Counted from the first letter of the stretch, positions 1-10,100 are shown. The stretch: DNA of 64,000 nt from Lentimicrobiaceae bacterium (GCA_017993235.1 JAGONC010000009.1:24746-88745), one strand, 5' to 3'. Numbers and translations: made by a program. Notes: generated by a model not told the origin, from the sequence alone.

Positions 1-426
1 TTCGCAGTAAACATGCTTGCCGAGTTTCATCGCATTGATGGAAATAATAGCATGGGAATGATCGGGGGTACCCACTACCACCGCGTCAATCTCTTTTGCC
101 ATCTTATCGAACATCTCCCGCCAGTCATAGAACTTACTGGCCCCGGGAAATTCATCAAAAAGCTCGGCAGCGTATTCCCAGTCCACATCGCACAGGGCAA
201 CAATATTTTCACTTTTGACCGCCTTGATCACACCTCCTCCGCGGCCCCCGATACCGACACCCGCAATGTTCAATTTATCGCTTGGCATGCGATGCCCCAG
301 GCCGGAAACGACATAGCTGGGCAGGATCGTGAATCCGGCTGCTGCCACACCGGCCGTTTTCAGAAAGGTCCGGCGGTCCATATCGGTACTTTCTTTTGTT
401 GGTTTGTTGTCTCTCATAAAGTTCAT
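1..426 (-). CDS. Gfo/Idh/MocA family oxidoreductase, N-terminal part (runs off the window)
   Basis: The frame is open from 426 down to base 1, giving 142 codons of the N-terminal part. Residues 14-40 form a twin-arginine-like leader (DRRTFLKTAG followed by a hydrophobic stretch), so export or membrane anchoring is likely. The Rossmann fold follows (GVGIGGRGGG), then a VVVGTPDHSHA segment, and the window edge cuts just after GKHVYCE, the start of the family signature GKHVYCEKP. Members of this family are NAD(P)-dependent oxidoreductases acting on sugars, inositols or similar polyols. The start could instead be the Met at 417. It lies on the same strand as the other sugar-oxidation genes at 563-4055, upstream of nothing else in this window. 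Substrate cannot be told. Confidence 0.85.
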   Translation of the reverse strand, partial: MNFMRDNKPTKESTDMDRRTFLKTAGVAAAGFTILPSYVVSGLGHRMPSDKLNIAGVGIGGRGGGVIKAVKSENIVALCDVDWEYAAELFDEFPGASKFYDWREMFDKMAKEIDAVVVGTPDHSHAIISINAMKLGKHVYCE

Positions 427-439
427 TTTTTGCTGTGAA

Positions 440-545
440 GTTTCTTTTCCACTCCCTCTGCGCGCCTCTGTGATTTCCTCTGTGCGCCTCTGTGGTTAAA
501 TGCATTTTTACCACAGAGGCGAAGGAGGTTGTCATGGAGGCGCAT
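440..545. repeat. CACAGAGGCG-type intergenic repeat with a 12-bp inverted repeat
   Basis: The gap between the first two genes holds repeated words GCGCCTCTGTG (around 461-470 and 484-494) and an inverted copy ACCACAGAGGCG at 510-521. The arms CGCCTCTGTGGT (485-496) and ACCACAGAGGCG (510-521) are perfectly complementary with a 13-base loop. Words of this type recur as dispersed non-coding repeats in many bacterial genomes. It lies downstream of the isomerase gene's stop-side neighbour, so it may act as a processing or termination hairpin, but no T-run follows directly. Confidence 0.6.
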
Positions 546-562
546 AGAGTATACAAAACATT

Positions 563-1399
563 TTAAGTCAAATTCTTACGGATATATTCATAGCTATCCT
601 CCACTGATTCAATCGGGCTTTTGGAATAGCTCTCCTGCTCCACGTAAAAATAATCCAATCCGGCCAGGTCAGCCTGGGTGAAGATTTCCCCGTAGTCAAT
701 GTTCCCTTCACCGATTATGGTACTTTCACCCGCTGCATCCATATCCTTCACATGCCACAGGGCAAACCGTCCGGGGTATTTACGGAAATAGGCCACCGGA
801 TCATAACCTCCCTTGATGATCCAGAAAATATCCAGCTCAAAACACACCAGGGCTGGATCGGTCTCTTTCAGAAGGATATCATAAAACACTCCACTATCAT
901 CTGATTGGAATTCTCCGGCATGATTATGATATCCAAAACGGATCCCTGCCTGCCTGGCTCTTTCCCCAATGATGTTCATCTCCCCCGCCATCCTTCTGTA
1001 GTCATCCGCGGTATCCACTTTTCTTCCCATGGGAGAAGGCAATACAATGTATTCCAGTCCTGCCCGGTTTGCTGCATCCAGCCAGACATCCGCATTCTGC
1101 GAAGAAATACCCGTATGGGTACAGGTGATCCGCATACCCATGTCTTCGATCATTTTCCTGAATTCCACGGCAGGAATCCCGTAAAATTTCCCGTCAAATC
1201 CATACGGTTCGATATGCTCGTATCCGATTCTGCTCACCTGCTCAAGGGTCGATCGTGTCTCTTTTTCGATGGTATCCCTCAGCGTATAGAGCTGCAATCC
1301 AACCTCTTTTCTGACAGAACAGGAGGGAAATGTATGCAATACCATGGTGCTGGCGCCCAGAACGCCAACGGTTTTAAGGAACTCACGGCGTGTTTTCAT
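563..1399 (-). CDS. Sugar phosphate isomerase/epimerase family protein (TIM barrel) with export leader
   Basis: A 278-residue protein of the xylose-isomerase-like TIM-barrel superfamily. The N-terminus MKTRREFLKTVG plus a hydrophobic run to about residue 27 is a twin-arginine-like leader; the Cys in FPSCS could be a lipid attachment site, though the lipobox is poor. Barrel motifs are visible: VGLQLYTLRD at the first strand, RITCTHTG, FGYHNHAGEF and CFELDIFWIIKGG, whose His, Glu and Asp residues are the usual metal ligands. Family members isomerise or epimerise sugars, or work with Gfo/Idh/MocA dehydrogenases in 3-keto-sugar and inositol pathways. The next genes on the same strand (1483-4055) are such dehydrogenases, so a shared substrate pathway is likely. 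The exact reaction is not evident. Confidence 0.85.
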   Translation of the reverse strand: MKTRREFLKTVGVLGASTMVLHTFPSCSVRKEVGLQLYTLRDTIEKETRSTLEQVSRIGYEHIEPYGFDGKFYGIPAVEFRKMIEDMGMRITCTHTGISSQNADVWLDAANRAGLEYIVLPSPMGRKVDTADDYRRMAGEMNIIGERARQAGIRFGYHNHAGEFQSDDSGVFYDILLKETDPALVCFELDIFWIIKGGYDPVAYFRKYPGRFALWHVKDMDAAGESTIIGEGNIDYGEIFTQADLAGLDYFYVEQESYSKSPIESVEDSYEYIRKNLT

Positions 1400-1482
1400 G
1401 AGATAAGCAATTGGTTCCGGGTTGAAAAAGCTAATTTAGAAAAAGTAAAGAAATCAATCACGGCTGTCTTGAAAAATTAACA

Positions 1483-2523
1483 TCATTCCATGAGAACCAC
1501 CTGTTGCAGGTGGTCGCTTTTCATTGCCCGCTCAATCACCTTCAGTGTCATGAGTGCTTCCTCAGGTTTCACAGCCTGCTCAGCATGTGCTGTGATCACC
1601 TGATGCACATTCTCAAAGAATCCCATGTAGTTTCCCGGGAACGTTTCGAGAGGGCTGCGGATGATACGACCTCTCGTTTCCGTATTCAGGATTCCAAAGT
1701 CGGCTTTCCGATCGCATCCCCATCGGGCCCCCTTTGGCCATTTACCCTTTCTCAGCTCGTCTTCCTGCGGATCGAGTCCATACTTTACATAGGAACCGAG
1801 CGTGCCATGAATGCTGAAACGGGGTCCCTTTTCCCTGACAAAAACGCCTGCTTTCAGGGTGACATTCAGGCCAAGATAGATCAGCTTCAGATCGAAGCTA
1901 TCATCCACCACACTGAACTCCCTTTGATTGAACAGCCTGCAGAAAACGGCATGCGGTTTACCAAAAAGCAGGAGTGCCTGGTCAATCAGGTGCGTTCCCA
2001 GGTCGTACAGGGTTCCTCCTGCAGTAGTAATGACATACCGCCAGGCTGCCCGGCTGATGGCAGGATTGTATCGGTCGAAACGAGATTCAAAGTCGAGTAT
2101 CTTTCCCAGCAATTGTTGGGACAGGATCTGCCGTACAGTTAAAAAATCACCGTCCCAGCGGCGGTTCTGGAAGGGAAATAGGTGCCGTTTCACTTTCTGT
2201 GCAACAGAAGCCAGGTCCTGAGCTTCCCTGACAGTTGGAGTCATCGGTTTTTCAAGAATGACATGCTTACCGGCCTCCAGTGCCATTTTGGCCTGTTCGA
2301 AGTGCAATCCATTGGGAGTGCAGACACAAACCAGGTGTATGTCACGGTCGGTCAGGGCATCTTCAAGGTGCCTGAGAATACGGGTTTTCGGATAGTGCAG
2401 GGCGGCATCATCACCGGAGGTGACAATGGTATGCAGCCTAAATCCGGGATGCGTATGCAGGAAGGGAGCGTGGAAAACACGGCCTGAGAGGCCGTAGCCG
2501 ATAAGTGCAGTGTTAATCAGCAT
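1483..2523 (-). CDS. Gfo/Idh/MocA family oxidoreductase (cytoplasmic, YdgJ/IolW-like)
   Basis: A 346-residue NAD(P)-dependent oxidoreductase without a leader peptide. The Rossmann motif is ALIGYGLSGRVFHAPF, the family signature reads GKHVILEKPMT, and the middle strand carries FQNRRWDGDF with the conserved Arg-Arg-Trp found in the YdgJ/YvaA (IolW) branch. The catalytic region includes GGTLYDLGTHLIDQAL, where the His is the usual proton-transfer residue. Length is normal for the branch. Its start codon overlaps the end of the upstream gene by 7 bases (2517-2523), so the two are almost surely translated from one message. The branch includes scyllo-inositol dehydrogenases, but the substrate here is not provable. 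Confidence 0.88.
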   Translation of the reverse strand: MLINTALIGYGLSGRVFHAPFLHTHPGFRLHTIVTSGDDAALHYPKTRILRHLEDALTDRDIHLVCVCTPNGLHFEQAKMALEAGKHVILEKPMTPTVREAQDLASVAQKVKRHLFPFQNRRWDGDFLTVRQILSQQLLGKILDFESRFDRYNPAISRAAWRYVITTAGGTLYDLGTHLIDQALLLFGKPHAVFCRLFNQREFSVVDDSFDLKLIYLGLNVTLKAGVFVREKGPRFSIHGTLGSYVKYGLDPQEDELRKGKWPKGARWGCDRKADFGILNTETRGRIIRSPLETFPGNYMGFFENVHQVITAHAEQAVKPEEALMTLKVIERAMKSDHLQQVVLME

Positions 2524-4055
2524 ATTACCTCCTTTTCCCTATCCCAATAGACCTTTCTGCCTTCCTTATAGGCGATGGTTCCCATATGAGCTGTCATGGC
2601 TTCCTCAAATGCAGCGTCAATATGACAGCTGGGGCGGGCACCATTACGCTGGCGGATGCAATTGAGCCACTCTTTCAGGTGCAGGTGGGATGTATCGATT
2701 TCTTTCCCTCCCCGGTAGGTATAAAGCAATCCTCTGCTGGCAAAATATTTTTCGGTTGCAGAGGTGACAGCATCCACACCATCCTTTCCCGGAACATAGG
2801 TGTAAATGGGTTTACCCGGCTCAATGAGGCCCTGTCGGATTTTATCCCCATACCGCGTTGATGAGGGATCGGCGTTGATGACCAATGTTTCGCTCAGGTC
2901 CATATAGCCATCATGCCCCATGATCACCTTTCCCCTGTCCTTTTCGCTGGCCAGTGTTGCGCTGTAAAGCAGGGTCAGGTCACGATCAGGGTATTCAAAC
3001 GACATATTCAGCACGTCGGGCACCGTCCGGCCATCCTTAAAGAAGTAAATTCCGCCGGAAGCCACCGCTGAATGGGGGATGCCCAGATCCAGGATCTGGT
3101 TCATCGCATCGTACTCATGGGTGAACAGGTCGCCGCTGAGTCCCGTACTGTAGTCCCACCAGCATCGCCAGCGGAAAAACCGTTCCAGGCTGAACTCATG
3201 CCACGGGGCCGGTCCGATGAACTGGTTCCAGTCGATATTGTCAGGGCCTGCTTCCGCTGGAATCTCATATACCCAGGCCCCGTTGGGATCGTTCCGGTTG
3301 GTGCACACTTCTATCAGGTTCACCTTGCCCAGCACTTCCTGCCGGATCATCGAGCGTGCCACCTGGTAGCTGTCGGTCTGGCGTCCCTGATGCCCCAGTT
3401 GGAAGACCACTCCGCTTTGCTTTATCGCTTCACGGATGGCATAGGTCTCTTCAACGGTCCACGATAAAGGCTTTTCACAATAAACATGCTTACCGTTGCG
3501 GGCAGCTTCCAGTGCCATCGGGACATGCCAGTGATCGGGTGTGGCAATGACCACAGCATCCACATCCGGGGCTGAGCACAACTCCCGGTAGGTCTTGTAG
3601 CGCATGGGCTCTTTTCCCGGCTTGCCTTCACTGCCTTTCCTGGCTACATTCGAGGCTGCCATTATCCCTTTGTGTGCATTGGATTCAAAGATATCGCAAA
3701 GGGCTGTGATCTCAACGTTGAGATCTTCCTGTTCGAGGAAATTCCGCAGATAATCCCTGTAAAATGCATCCTCCCTGGCGTTCTGCAGCCATGTATCCAT
3801 TGAGCTGGGCTGCACATACCCCAGGGCCTTAAGCAGATAGCGTCCCCGGCTGCCCGTGCCGATGATCCCGATCCGGATCCTGTCACCCTTGACCGTCGGT
3901 ATCTCACCAGGCAGCTGAATCCGGAGATTCTCCATTAAATTACGGTTCAACTCTTTGTACCTTTTCTGGCGGCGGTATAAACCATAGGCAACGGCTCCGA
4001 CAACCGGCAGTGTTGCCAGGCCTTTAATGATGTCGCGGCGGGAAAAATTTGCCAT
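2517..4055 (-). CDS. Gfo/Idh/MocA family oxidoreductase with twin-arginine-like leader
   Basis: A 512-residue member of the family. The N-terminus SRRDIIKGLATLPVVGAVAYGL is a twin-arginine-like leader with a hydrophobic core. Rossmann motif IGIIGTGSRGRYLLKALG begins near residue 63, followed by ALCDIF, VVIATPDHWHVPMAL and the signature GKHVYCEKPLSW. The catalytic-domain segment ends with a GDLFTHEYDAMNQILDLG stretch. It is longer than the cytoplasmic neighbour, as is usual for exported Bacteroidota members. It overlaps the downstream gene by 7 bases, showing an operon reading toward base 1. The likely role is periplasmic or membrane-side oxidation of a sugar or polyol. Confidence 0.87.
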   Translation of the reverse strand: MANFSRRDIIKGLATLPVVGAVAYGLYRRQKRYKELNRNLMENLRIQLPGEIPTVKGDRIRIGIIGTGSRGRYLLKALGYVQPSSMDTWLQNAREDAFYRDYLRNFLEQEDLNVEITALCDIFESNAHKGIMAASNVARKGSEGKPGKEPMRYKTYRELCSAPDVDAVVIATPDHWHVPMALEAARNGKHVYCEKPLSWTVEETYAIREAIKQSGVVFQLGHQGRQTDSYQVARSMIRQEVLGKVNLIEVCTNRNDPNGAWVYEIPAEAGPDNIDWNQFIGPAPWHEFSLERFFRWRCWWDYSTGLSGDLFTHEYDAMNQILDLGIPHSAVASGGIYFFKDGRTVPDVLNMSFEYPDRDLTLLYSATLASEKDRGKVIMGHDGYMDLSETLVINADPSSTRYGDKIRQGLIEPGKPIYTYVPGKDGVDAVTSATEKYFASRGLLYTYRGGKEIDTSHLHLKEWLNCIRQRNGARPSCHIDAAFEEAMTAHMGTIAYKEGRKVYWDREKEVIC

Positions 4056-4069
4056 GGAGTTGATTTGAT

Positions 4070-4213
4070 GGTTATTTGTGGTTATTTGCTCAGCACGAAG
4101 TTTATCCTGACGTAAGTCAGGGGTGCTTCGCGTTATTCATGGTCTTTAGTTGTGCAAATAACAATGAATAACCATGAATAACTACGAATGACTATTGAAT
4201 GATTATTGAATGA
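4070..4213. repeat. AATAAC/GAGCAAATAAC dispersed repeat with central hairpin
   Basis: Read on the minus strand this gap contains repeated TGAATAAC/GAATGAC words, then AATAACGCGAAGC, a variable centre that includes the palindrome CCTGACTTACGTCAGG, then GCTGAGCAAATAACC. The same frame with a different central hairpin recurs at 34047-34120 and 35872-35925, and partial copies lie at 19092-19180 and 20864-20911. No open frame with coding character is present. It separates the oxidoreductase operon from the DoxX gene. Confidence 0.7.
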
Positions 4214-4687
4214 CTATGAATTGTCTCCTTTCCCAAGCAATCTTCTCACTCCTAAAATCCTGTCTGTAGGAAAGAAAAAGATCACCAGCAATGCGAAAAT
4301 CTCGATGATATTCTTGTTGACAATAAAATAGGCACCTTCAGAAGGAAAGACATACTCATAACCGATCCATGACGGGTGGGAAAGGTAATAAAAAAGCAGA
4401 AGAAGCATCCCGAAGATGCAGCTGATCCTGGTAAAAAGACCAAGGATCAGCGATAGACCGATCAGTGTAAGTCCCCATTCATTCAGAAAATCGGCAACGG
4501 ATAAAACAGAAGCATGGGAAGCTATCCAGATGAAAAATCCGCTTAAAAAACCTTTGGAATCCAGCAGGTAAGCAGAGGAAGTCCATCCTGGCTGGAAGAC
4601 CTTCGTAAGACCCTCGAAAAGAAAATGCCACCCGATCACGATCCGGAGAGAAACAAGAGCAACGATCTGTCCTTTGGAATAGTTCAT
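4214..4687 (-). CDS. DoxX family membrane protein
   Basis: A small integral membrane protein of about 157 residues. Four hydrophobic segments can be seen: VALVSLRIVIGWHFLFEG, a segment around SVLSVADFLNEWGLTLIGLS, LFTRISCIFGMLLLLFYYL and IEIFALLVIFFF. The first helix with RIVIGWHFLFEGLTKV is typical of DoxX/DoxD-like proteins, a broad family with few characterised members, some linked to thiosulfate:quinone oxidoreduction. I place the start at 4687 (MNYSKGQ); an upstream Met at 4708 would add seven polar residues. It is divergent from the redox-complex genes that begin at 4842. Function unknown. Confidence 0.75.
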   Translation of the reverse strand: MNYSKGQIVALVSLRIVIGWHFLFEGLTKVFQPGWTSSAYLLDSKGFLSGFFIWIASHASVLSVADFLNEWGLTLIGLSLILGLFTRISCIFGMLLLLFYYLSHPSWIGYEYVFPSEGAYFIVNKNIIEIFALLVIFFFPTDRILGVRRLLGKGDNS

Positions 4688-4841
4688 GGCACTCGAATTA
4701 GTGAACAAATTTATAAAAAGCTGGATGATGGTAATAATTCCACCCTTTTAAACCACTTTCAAAACATTTATTTACTTTTACAAGCCATTTATATATCAGG
4801 AATCCATGAGAATTTCAAGAATTCATACTCATCGGGAATCA

Positions 4842-5324
4842 ATGGAACAAACACCTGTGGATCTTTCCTTGTTAGAACCTCTCATTCAGAAATATAAAGG
4901 CAAAAAAGGCAGCCTTATCCCCCTTTTACAGGGTGCGCAGAATCTGTACGGCTACATCCCGCGGGAAGTATTCGAGAAGATATCAGTGTCCACCGGATTA
5001 AATGTAAGCGATCTTTATGGCGTAGCCACCTTTTATGCCCAGTTCCGGCTGAAGCCGGTTGGAAGGTACATTATTAAGGTCTGTCACGGGACTGCATGTC
5101 ACGTTCAGGATGCCTATACAATCAGTAGTTCGCTGCAGGAAGCGCTGGGTGTCAAAGATGGTGAAACAACAGAGGATGGTCTGTTCACACTGGAGTCAGT
5201 GGCTTGTCTTGGCTGTTGCTCTCTGGCACCGGTGATGATGGTGGCCGGCGAGGTGTACGGAAAACTTACAGGGAAAGAGGCAGTTCGGATCATTAAGGAT
5301 ATCCGGATCAGGGAAAACAACTGA
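4842..5324 (+). CDS. NuoE/HydC-like [2Fe-2S] subunit of a NAD(P)-linked redox complex
   Basis: A thioredoxin-fold [2Fe-2S] protein of 160 residues, the NuoE/HndA/HydC type. The helical N-terminal part (SLLEPLIQKY...LYGYIP) is followed by the cluster-binding half, where the four ligands are in CHGTACH and CLGCC. I chose the ATG at 4842 (MEQTPVD) because homologues begin near there; the 4806 ATG would add 12 residues with no family match. In complex I, FeFe hydrogenases and electron-bifurcating transhydrogenases this subunit docks on the NuoF-like flavoprotein. Here that partner starts 26 bases downstream, followed by a large fusion subunit, so these three form one soluble complex. Confidence 0.9.
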   Translation: MEQTPVDLSLLEPLIQKYKGKKGSLIPLLQGAQNLYGYIPREVFEKISVSTGLNVSDLYGVATFYAQFRLKPVGRYIIKVCHGTACHVQDAYTISSSLQEALGVKDGETTEDGLFTLESVACLGCCSLAPVMMVAGEVYGKLTGKEAVRIIKDIRIRENN

Positions 5325-5350
5325 TTGACGCACAGACTATCCATTATGAA

Positions 5351-7129
5351 ATGGGAAAAACAAAAGTAGTTGTCGGATTAGGAAGTTGTGGGATTGCAGC
5401 CGGGGCAGGGAAAACCTATGAAAAGATCCAGGCCCTGCGTCAGGCGGAGAATCTGGATTTTGAGCTAAAGAAAACCAGTTGCATCGGAATGTGCTATCGT
5501 GAACCTCTGGTTGAAATCATCGACGAAACGGGTTTCTATCTTTATGGAGAGATTGATGAGACCAGGGCTGTGGAGATCATTGACAAGCATCTGGTACAGC
5601 ATTCACCGGTGAAGGAATATATCGTTCAAACCGATCTGTTCCCAACACCGGATAATGATTTTATAGAGGGCCAGGTCAAGATCATCCTTCGGAATTGCGG
5701 TTATATTGATCCTGAAAACATCGAGGAATACGAGGCGCGGCAGGGATACCGCGCAATCAAAAAGATTGCGGGGCAGCGTATTTCCCGCATGGATGTCATC
5801 CAAACCGTTATATCCTCAGGTTTAAGGGGTCGTGGAGGCGGAGGTTTCCCGACCGGATTGAAATGGAAATTTGCTAGTGATAACAAAGCCTCTGAGAAGT
5901 ACATCATCTGCAATGCAGATGAAGGGGATCCCGGAGCTTTCATGGACCGCTCGGTACTTGAGGGTGATCCTCATAGTGTGCTGGAAGGAATGATCATTGG
6001 GGCCTATGCTATTGAGGCAACCGATGGGGTGATCTATTGCCGTGCGGAGTATCCGCTGGCTATCAAACGACTCAATATTGCCATCGAACAGGCCCGCCTG
6101 AAAGGATATCTCGGTCAGAACATCCTGGGTATTCAAGGCTTCAATTTCGATATTCACATCAAGGAAGGAGCAGGTGCCTTCGTATGCGGTGAAGAAACCG
6201 CCCTGATAGCCTCCGTGGAAGGAAACAGGGGGATGCCACGTAAAAGGCCACCCTTTCCCGCCTCTTCAGGTCTGTGGAAAAAACCGACAAATATTAATAA
6301 TGTCGAAACATTTGCAGACATCCCCTGGATCATTCTTAATGGAGCGGAAGCTTATGCAAAATATGGAACCGAAAAAAGCAGAGGCACGAAGGTATTCGCC
6401 CTGGCAGGAAAAATAAAACGGTCAGGCCTGGTAGAAGTGCCAATGGGCATTACTGTCCGGGACATTATTTTCAAACTGGGTGGTGGGATCCAGGGGGATA
6501 AAAAATTTAAGGCAGTACAGCTGGGAGGTCCATCCGGTGGCTGCATCCCTGAATACCTGGCCCATACCTCCATCGATTATGAGTCGGTCAACGCTACAGG
6601 GGCAATCATGGGATCCGGAGGTATGGTTGTTATGGATGAAACCACCTGCATGGTGGACGTGGCCAAATTCTTCCTGGATTTTACCCGGAAAGAATCCTGT
6701 GGAAAATGTACTTTCTGCCGTATTGGCACCAAACGTATGCTCGAGATACTTACCCGAATCACTGAAGGCAAAGGGGAGCAGGGGGACATTGAGCGGCTGG
6801 AGGACCTCGCCTACCAGATTAAGGATAGCTCCCTGTGCGGACTGGGCCAAACTGCTCCGAATCCGGTCCTGACAACGATTAAATATTTTCGCGACGAGTA
6901 CGAAGTTCATATCAGGGATAAAAAGTGTCCGGCAAAAGCCTGTAAGCAATTACTGACCTACGAGGTCATTCCTGAGAATTGCACGGGTTGTATGGTCTGC
7001 GCAAAAAATTGCCCGGTCGAAGCCATCACCGGCGAACGCAAACAAATTCATTTCATCCATCAGGAAAAATGCATCAAATGCGGGGTTTGTTTTGTAAAAT
7101 GTAAGTTCGAAGCAATCAGACTATCTTAA
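5351..7129 (+). CDS. NuoF/HydB-like NADH-binding flavoprotein with extra Fe-S domains
   Basis: A 592-residue diaphorase subunit. Residues 1-90 are a thioredoxin-like [2Fe-2S]-type domain in which only three cysteines are visible (C13, C44, C48). The NuoF core carries the FMN/NAD(H) motifs GRGGGGFPTGLKW and CNADEGDPGAFMDR, then the [4Fe-4S] site in ESCGKCTFCRIGT with a final Cys in SSLCGLGQ. The C-terminus has two ferredoxin-type [4Fe-4S] sites (CTGCMVCAKNCP and CIKCGVCFVKC). This layout matches HydB of FeFe hydrogenases, HndC, and the matching subunit of Sporomusa-type transhydrogenase. It oxidises or reduces NAD(H) and passes electrons to its partners. No FeFe hydrogenase H-cluster gene lies nearby. 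Confidence 0.92.
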   Translation: MGKTKVVVGLGSCGIAAGAGKTYEKIQALRQAENLDFELKKTSCIGMCYREPLVEIIDETGFYLYGEIDETRAVEIIDKHLVQHSPVKEYIVQTDLFPTPDNDFIEGQVKIILRNCGYIDPENIEEYEARQGYRAIKKIAGQRISRMDVIQTVISSGLRGRGGGGFPTGLKWKFASDNKASEKYIICNADEGDPGAFMDRSVLEGDPHSVLEGMIIGAYAIEATDGVIYCRAEYPLAIKRLNIAIEQARLKGYLGQNILGIQGFNFDIHIKEGAGAFVCGEETALIASVEGNRGMPRKRPPFPASSGLWKKPTNINNVETFADIPWIILNGAEAYAKYGTEKSRGTKVFALAGKIKRSGLVEVPMGITVRDIIFKLGGGIQGDKKFKAVQLGGPSGGCIPEYLAHTSIDYESVNATGAIMGSGGMVVMDETTCMVDVAKFFLDFTRKESCGKCTFCRIGTKRMLEILTRITEGKGEQGDIERLEDLAYQIKDSSLCGLGQTAPNPVLTTIKYFRDEYEVHIRDKKCPAKACKQLLTYEVIPENCTGCMVCAKNCPVEAITGERKQIHFIHQEKCIKCGVCFVKCKFEAIRLS

Positions 7130-7154
7130 TAACTGACGGTATTGTGAGCATGCA

Positions 7155-10100
7155 ATGAACGAAGATCTGAACATCATATTAAACGGGAAAATACTCAAAG
7201 GCAGGTATGGGGAAACAATTCTGGAGCTTGCTCAAAGGCATGGCCTCCACATACCAACGCTCTGCCATGATCCGCGTTTAGAACCCTATACATCATGTTT
7301 TCTTTGCGTTGTCGAGATCGAGGGATTCCGTGGCCTGCAGCCTTCATGCTCTACGCGCATCAGCGAGGGGATGAAGGTCACAACCGATAATGAGAAAATA
7401 CGGAGCGCCCGCAGAACAGCCCTGAATCTGCTTGTCAGTGACCACTATGCTGACTGTATCGGACCCTGTAAAGAGGCCTGCCCGGCTGGAGTGGACGTAC
7501 AGGGATATATTTCTCTGATTGAGAAGGGCATGTATCATGAAGCAGTGGCCCTGATCAAGGAAACAAACCCTCTGCCCGCTGTTTGTGGCAGGGTCTGTGT
7601 CCGGCCCTGTGAAGTAGCTTGCAGGCGTAACCTGCTCAATGAAGGTCATGCTGTGGGTATTGACTACCTGAAGAGGTTTGCATCTGATTACGATCTGGAA
7701 TCTCCCGACAAATGGAGACCCGGGATCAAAGCCCCCACAGGTAAGAAGGTGGCTGTGATCGGTGCCGGCCCTGCCGGGCTGTCCTGCGGATTCTTCCTGC
7801 AAAAAGAAGGTCATCAGGTGGATCTCTATGAAGCAGCTCCCAAAGCAGGCGGATGGCTTCAGTACGGAATCCCCGATTACCGTCTTCCTAATGATATCCT
7901 GCAAAAGGAAGTGGACAACATCACGGAAATGGGCGTACGGATCTTCTTTAACCAAAAGCTGGGCGGGAACCTTTCTTTTAAAGATCTTAAGACCAAATAT
8001 GACGCTGCAATTATTGCGATCGGTTCCCAAAAAGGAACCAATATCGGGTGTGAGGGGGACGACGCTATAAACGTATTGTCGGGGATTGATTTCCTGAAGA
8101 AAATGGAACTGTCAGGCGAACGGCTTGACTTCACGGGAAAACGTGTAGCTGTAATCGGGGGAGGAAATACAGCCATGGATTGTTGCCGGACAGCCAGGCG
8201 CTGCGGGTCCAAAGAGGTGATCGTGATCTACCGGCGTACAGAAAAAGAAATGCCGGCGAATCCTATCGAGATCCACGAATCCAAACTGGAAAATGTAACC
8301 TATATGCTGCTGACCAATCCCACCCGGATCAATAAGGACTCACGGGGAAAGGTCCACTCCATCACCTGTCAGAAAATGCAGCTTGGTGAGCCTGACCGGT
8401 CAGGTCGCCGCCGTCCGGTACCTGTTGAGGGCTCCGAATTCGATCTCAGGGTGGATTACATCCTGGCTGCCATAGGCCAAAAAACTGATGTCTCCTTCCT
8501 CAATGATATTAACCAATACTACGATCAGGATGAACTTAAACTTAACCGCTGGGGAGACATTGATGCTGATCCTATCACTCTTCAAACAGGTATCCCATCT
8601 ATTTTTGCTGCCGGCGATGGGGTGAGCGGACCTGCTACCCTCATCCAGGCAATCGGACAAGCCAGGCTTGCCTCCCAAAGTTGTCACCTGTTCCTGATGA
8701 ATAAACCCCTGGAGCCGCTCAAGCCGGAATTCCTCAGTAAAAAAGAGAGTTTCAAAGCGCAGGTTCCCTCAGATTATGATTCCCGCTACGTTCCTCAGGC
8801 CAGAGAGGAAATGCCCACCCTGGTGCCGGCGGAGCGTATGAATTTCAAGGAAGTGGAACTGGGCTATGCCAATGAAAAAGTGGCACTTCATGAAACACAG
8901 CGTTGCCTGGAATGCGGGTGTGTCGAATACTTTACATGCGACCTTAAACGCTATTGCACCGAATATGAAGCAGACCAGGTCAGCTTCAAGGGAGATTTCA
9001 CAGACCATCCCGTTGATTTCAGGCATCCCTATATCGAGATCGACAGCAACAAATGTATACTTTGTTCACGCTGTATCCGTATATGCCGAGAGGTGGTGGG
9101 CGCCAATGCACTCGGGCTGGTTAACCGGGGCTTTAATACCTATGTTGCACCCAGTATGGGCGATGCACTCCAGGATACTACCTGTGAATCGTGCGGATTA
9201 TGCATTTCTACCTGCCCTACAGGAGCAATCACGGAAAACGTCCCATTTAAACCCGGTCCGGTGAAGCTGCACCAGGCGGAAACCATCTGCAATTATTGTT
9301 CAGTAGGATGTAAAATCACCCTAAATCATAAAAATGGTTTTGTAATGAAAATCACCGGCGCGGAAGGCCAGATCAATCCGGAAGGGAATCTGTGCCGGTA
9401 CGCCAAATTTGGATATCATTATATCAACGACCGCTCCCGTATCACCCGACCCCTATACAGAGAAAACGGTAAATTTCAGGAAATCGGATTTGATGACGCC
9501 TTTCAGCTCATCAAAGACCACATCCGCAGTGTGAAACCGGACGAAAACGCATTTTTCGCAGGAGCCCGGCTTTCCAATGAAGAGCTTTATCTGATACAGA
9601 AGCTGGCAAGAGCTGCAGCCAGTACCAATAATGTATGCAGCTTCCATTATCTCAACCGCGGCCAGGGATATACCTTCACCTCATCCCATAATGTCCCTTT
9701 TGAACAGATCACCGGTGCGAGTAAAATTTATCTCATTGGAGCAGAGCTGAACATCGATAATGCCGAGGTGGGTTTTATGATCAACCAGGCACAGTACAGG
9801 TACCATATTCCAGTCGAACTGGTCACTGTGCACCCTAAGAGCACCATGATCCATAAGGCAGACTCCGTCCTGCATATTAAATCCTATTACCATTTCATCC
9901 GCGCAGTCAATTACTACCTGGTAGCCAACGGATTTGAAAACCGCCTTTTCATCGATGATCAATGTGAAGGATTCGACCAGTATAAACAGCAACTCATGAA
10001 GGAGAACTTCATGGAACTCCTGGATGCATCAGGAGTAGCGATTATGGATATGGTGATCGAATTTGCCAGGGAGATCAACCTGGAGATGAATGCTGTTATC

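Noticed and set aside
905..1480. Plus-strand open frame opposite the isomerase gene
   Set aside because: Shadow of a clear TIM-barrel gene; no independent coding signal.
9600..9700. In-frame selenocysteine codon in the molybdopterin domain
   Set aside because: The frame has no TGA there and the expected place holds ordinary non-Cys codons.
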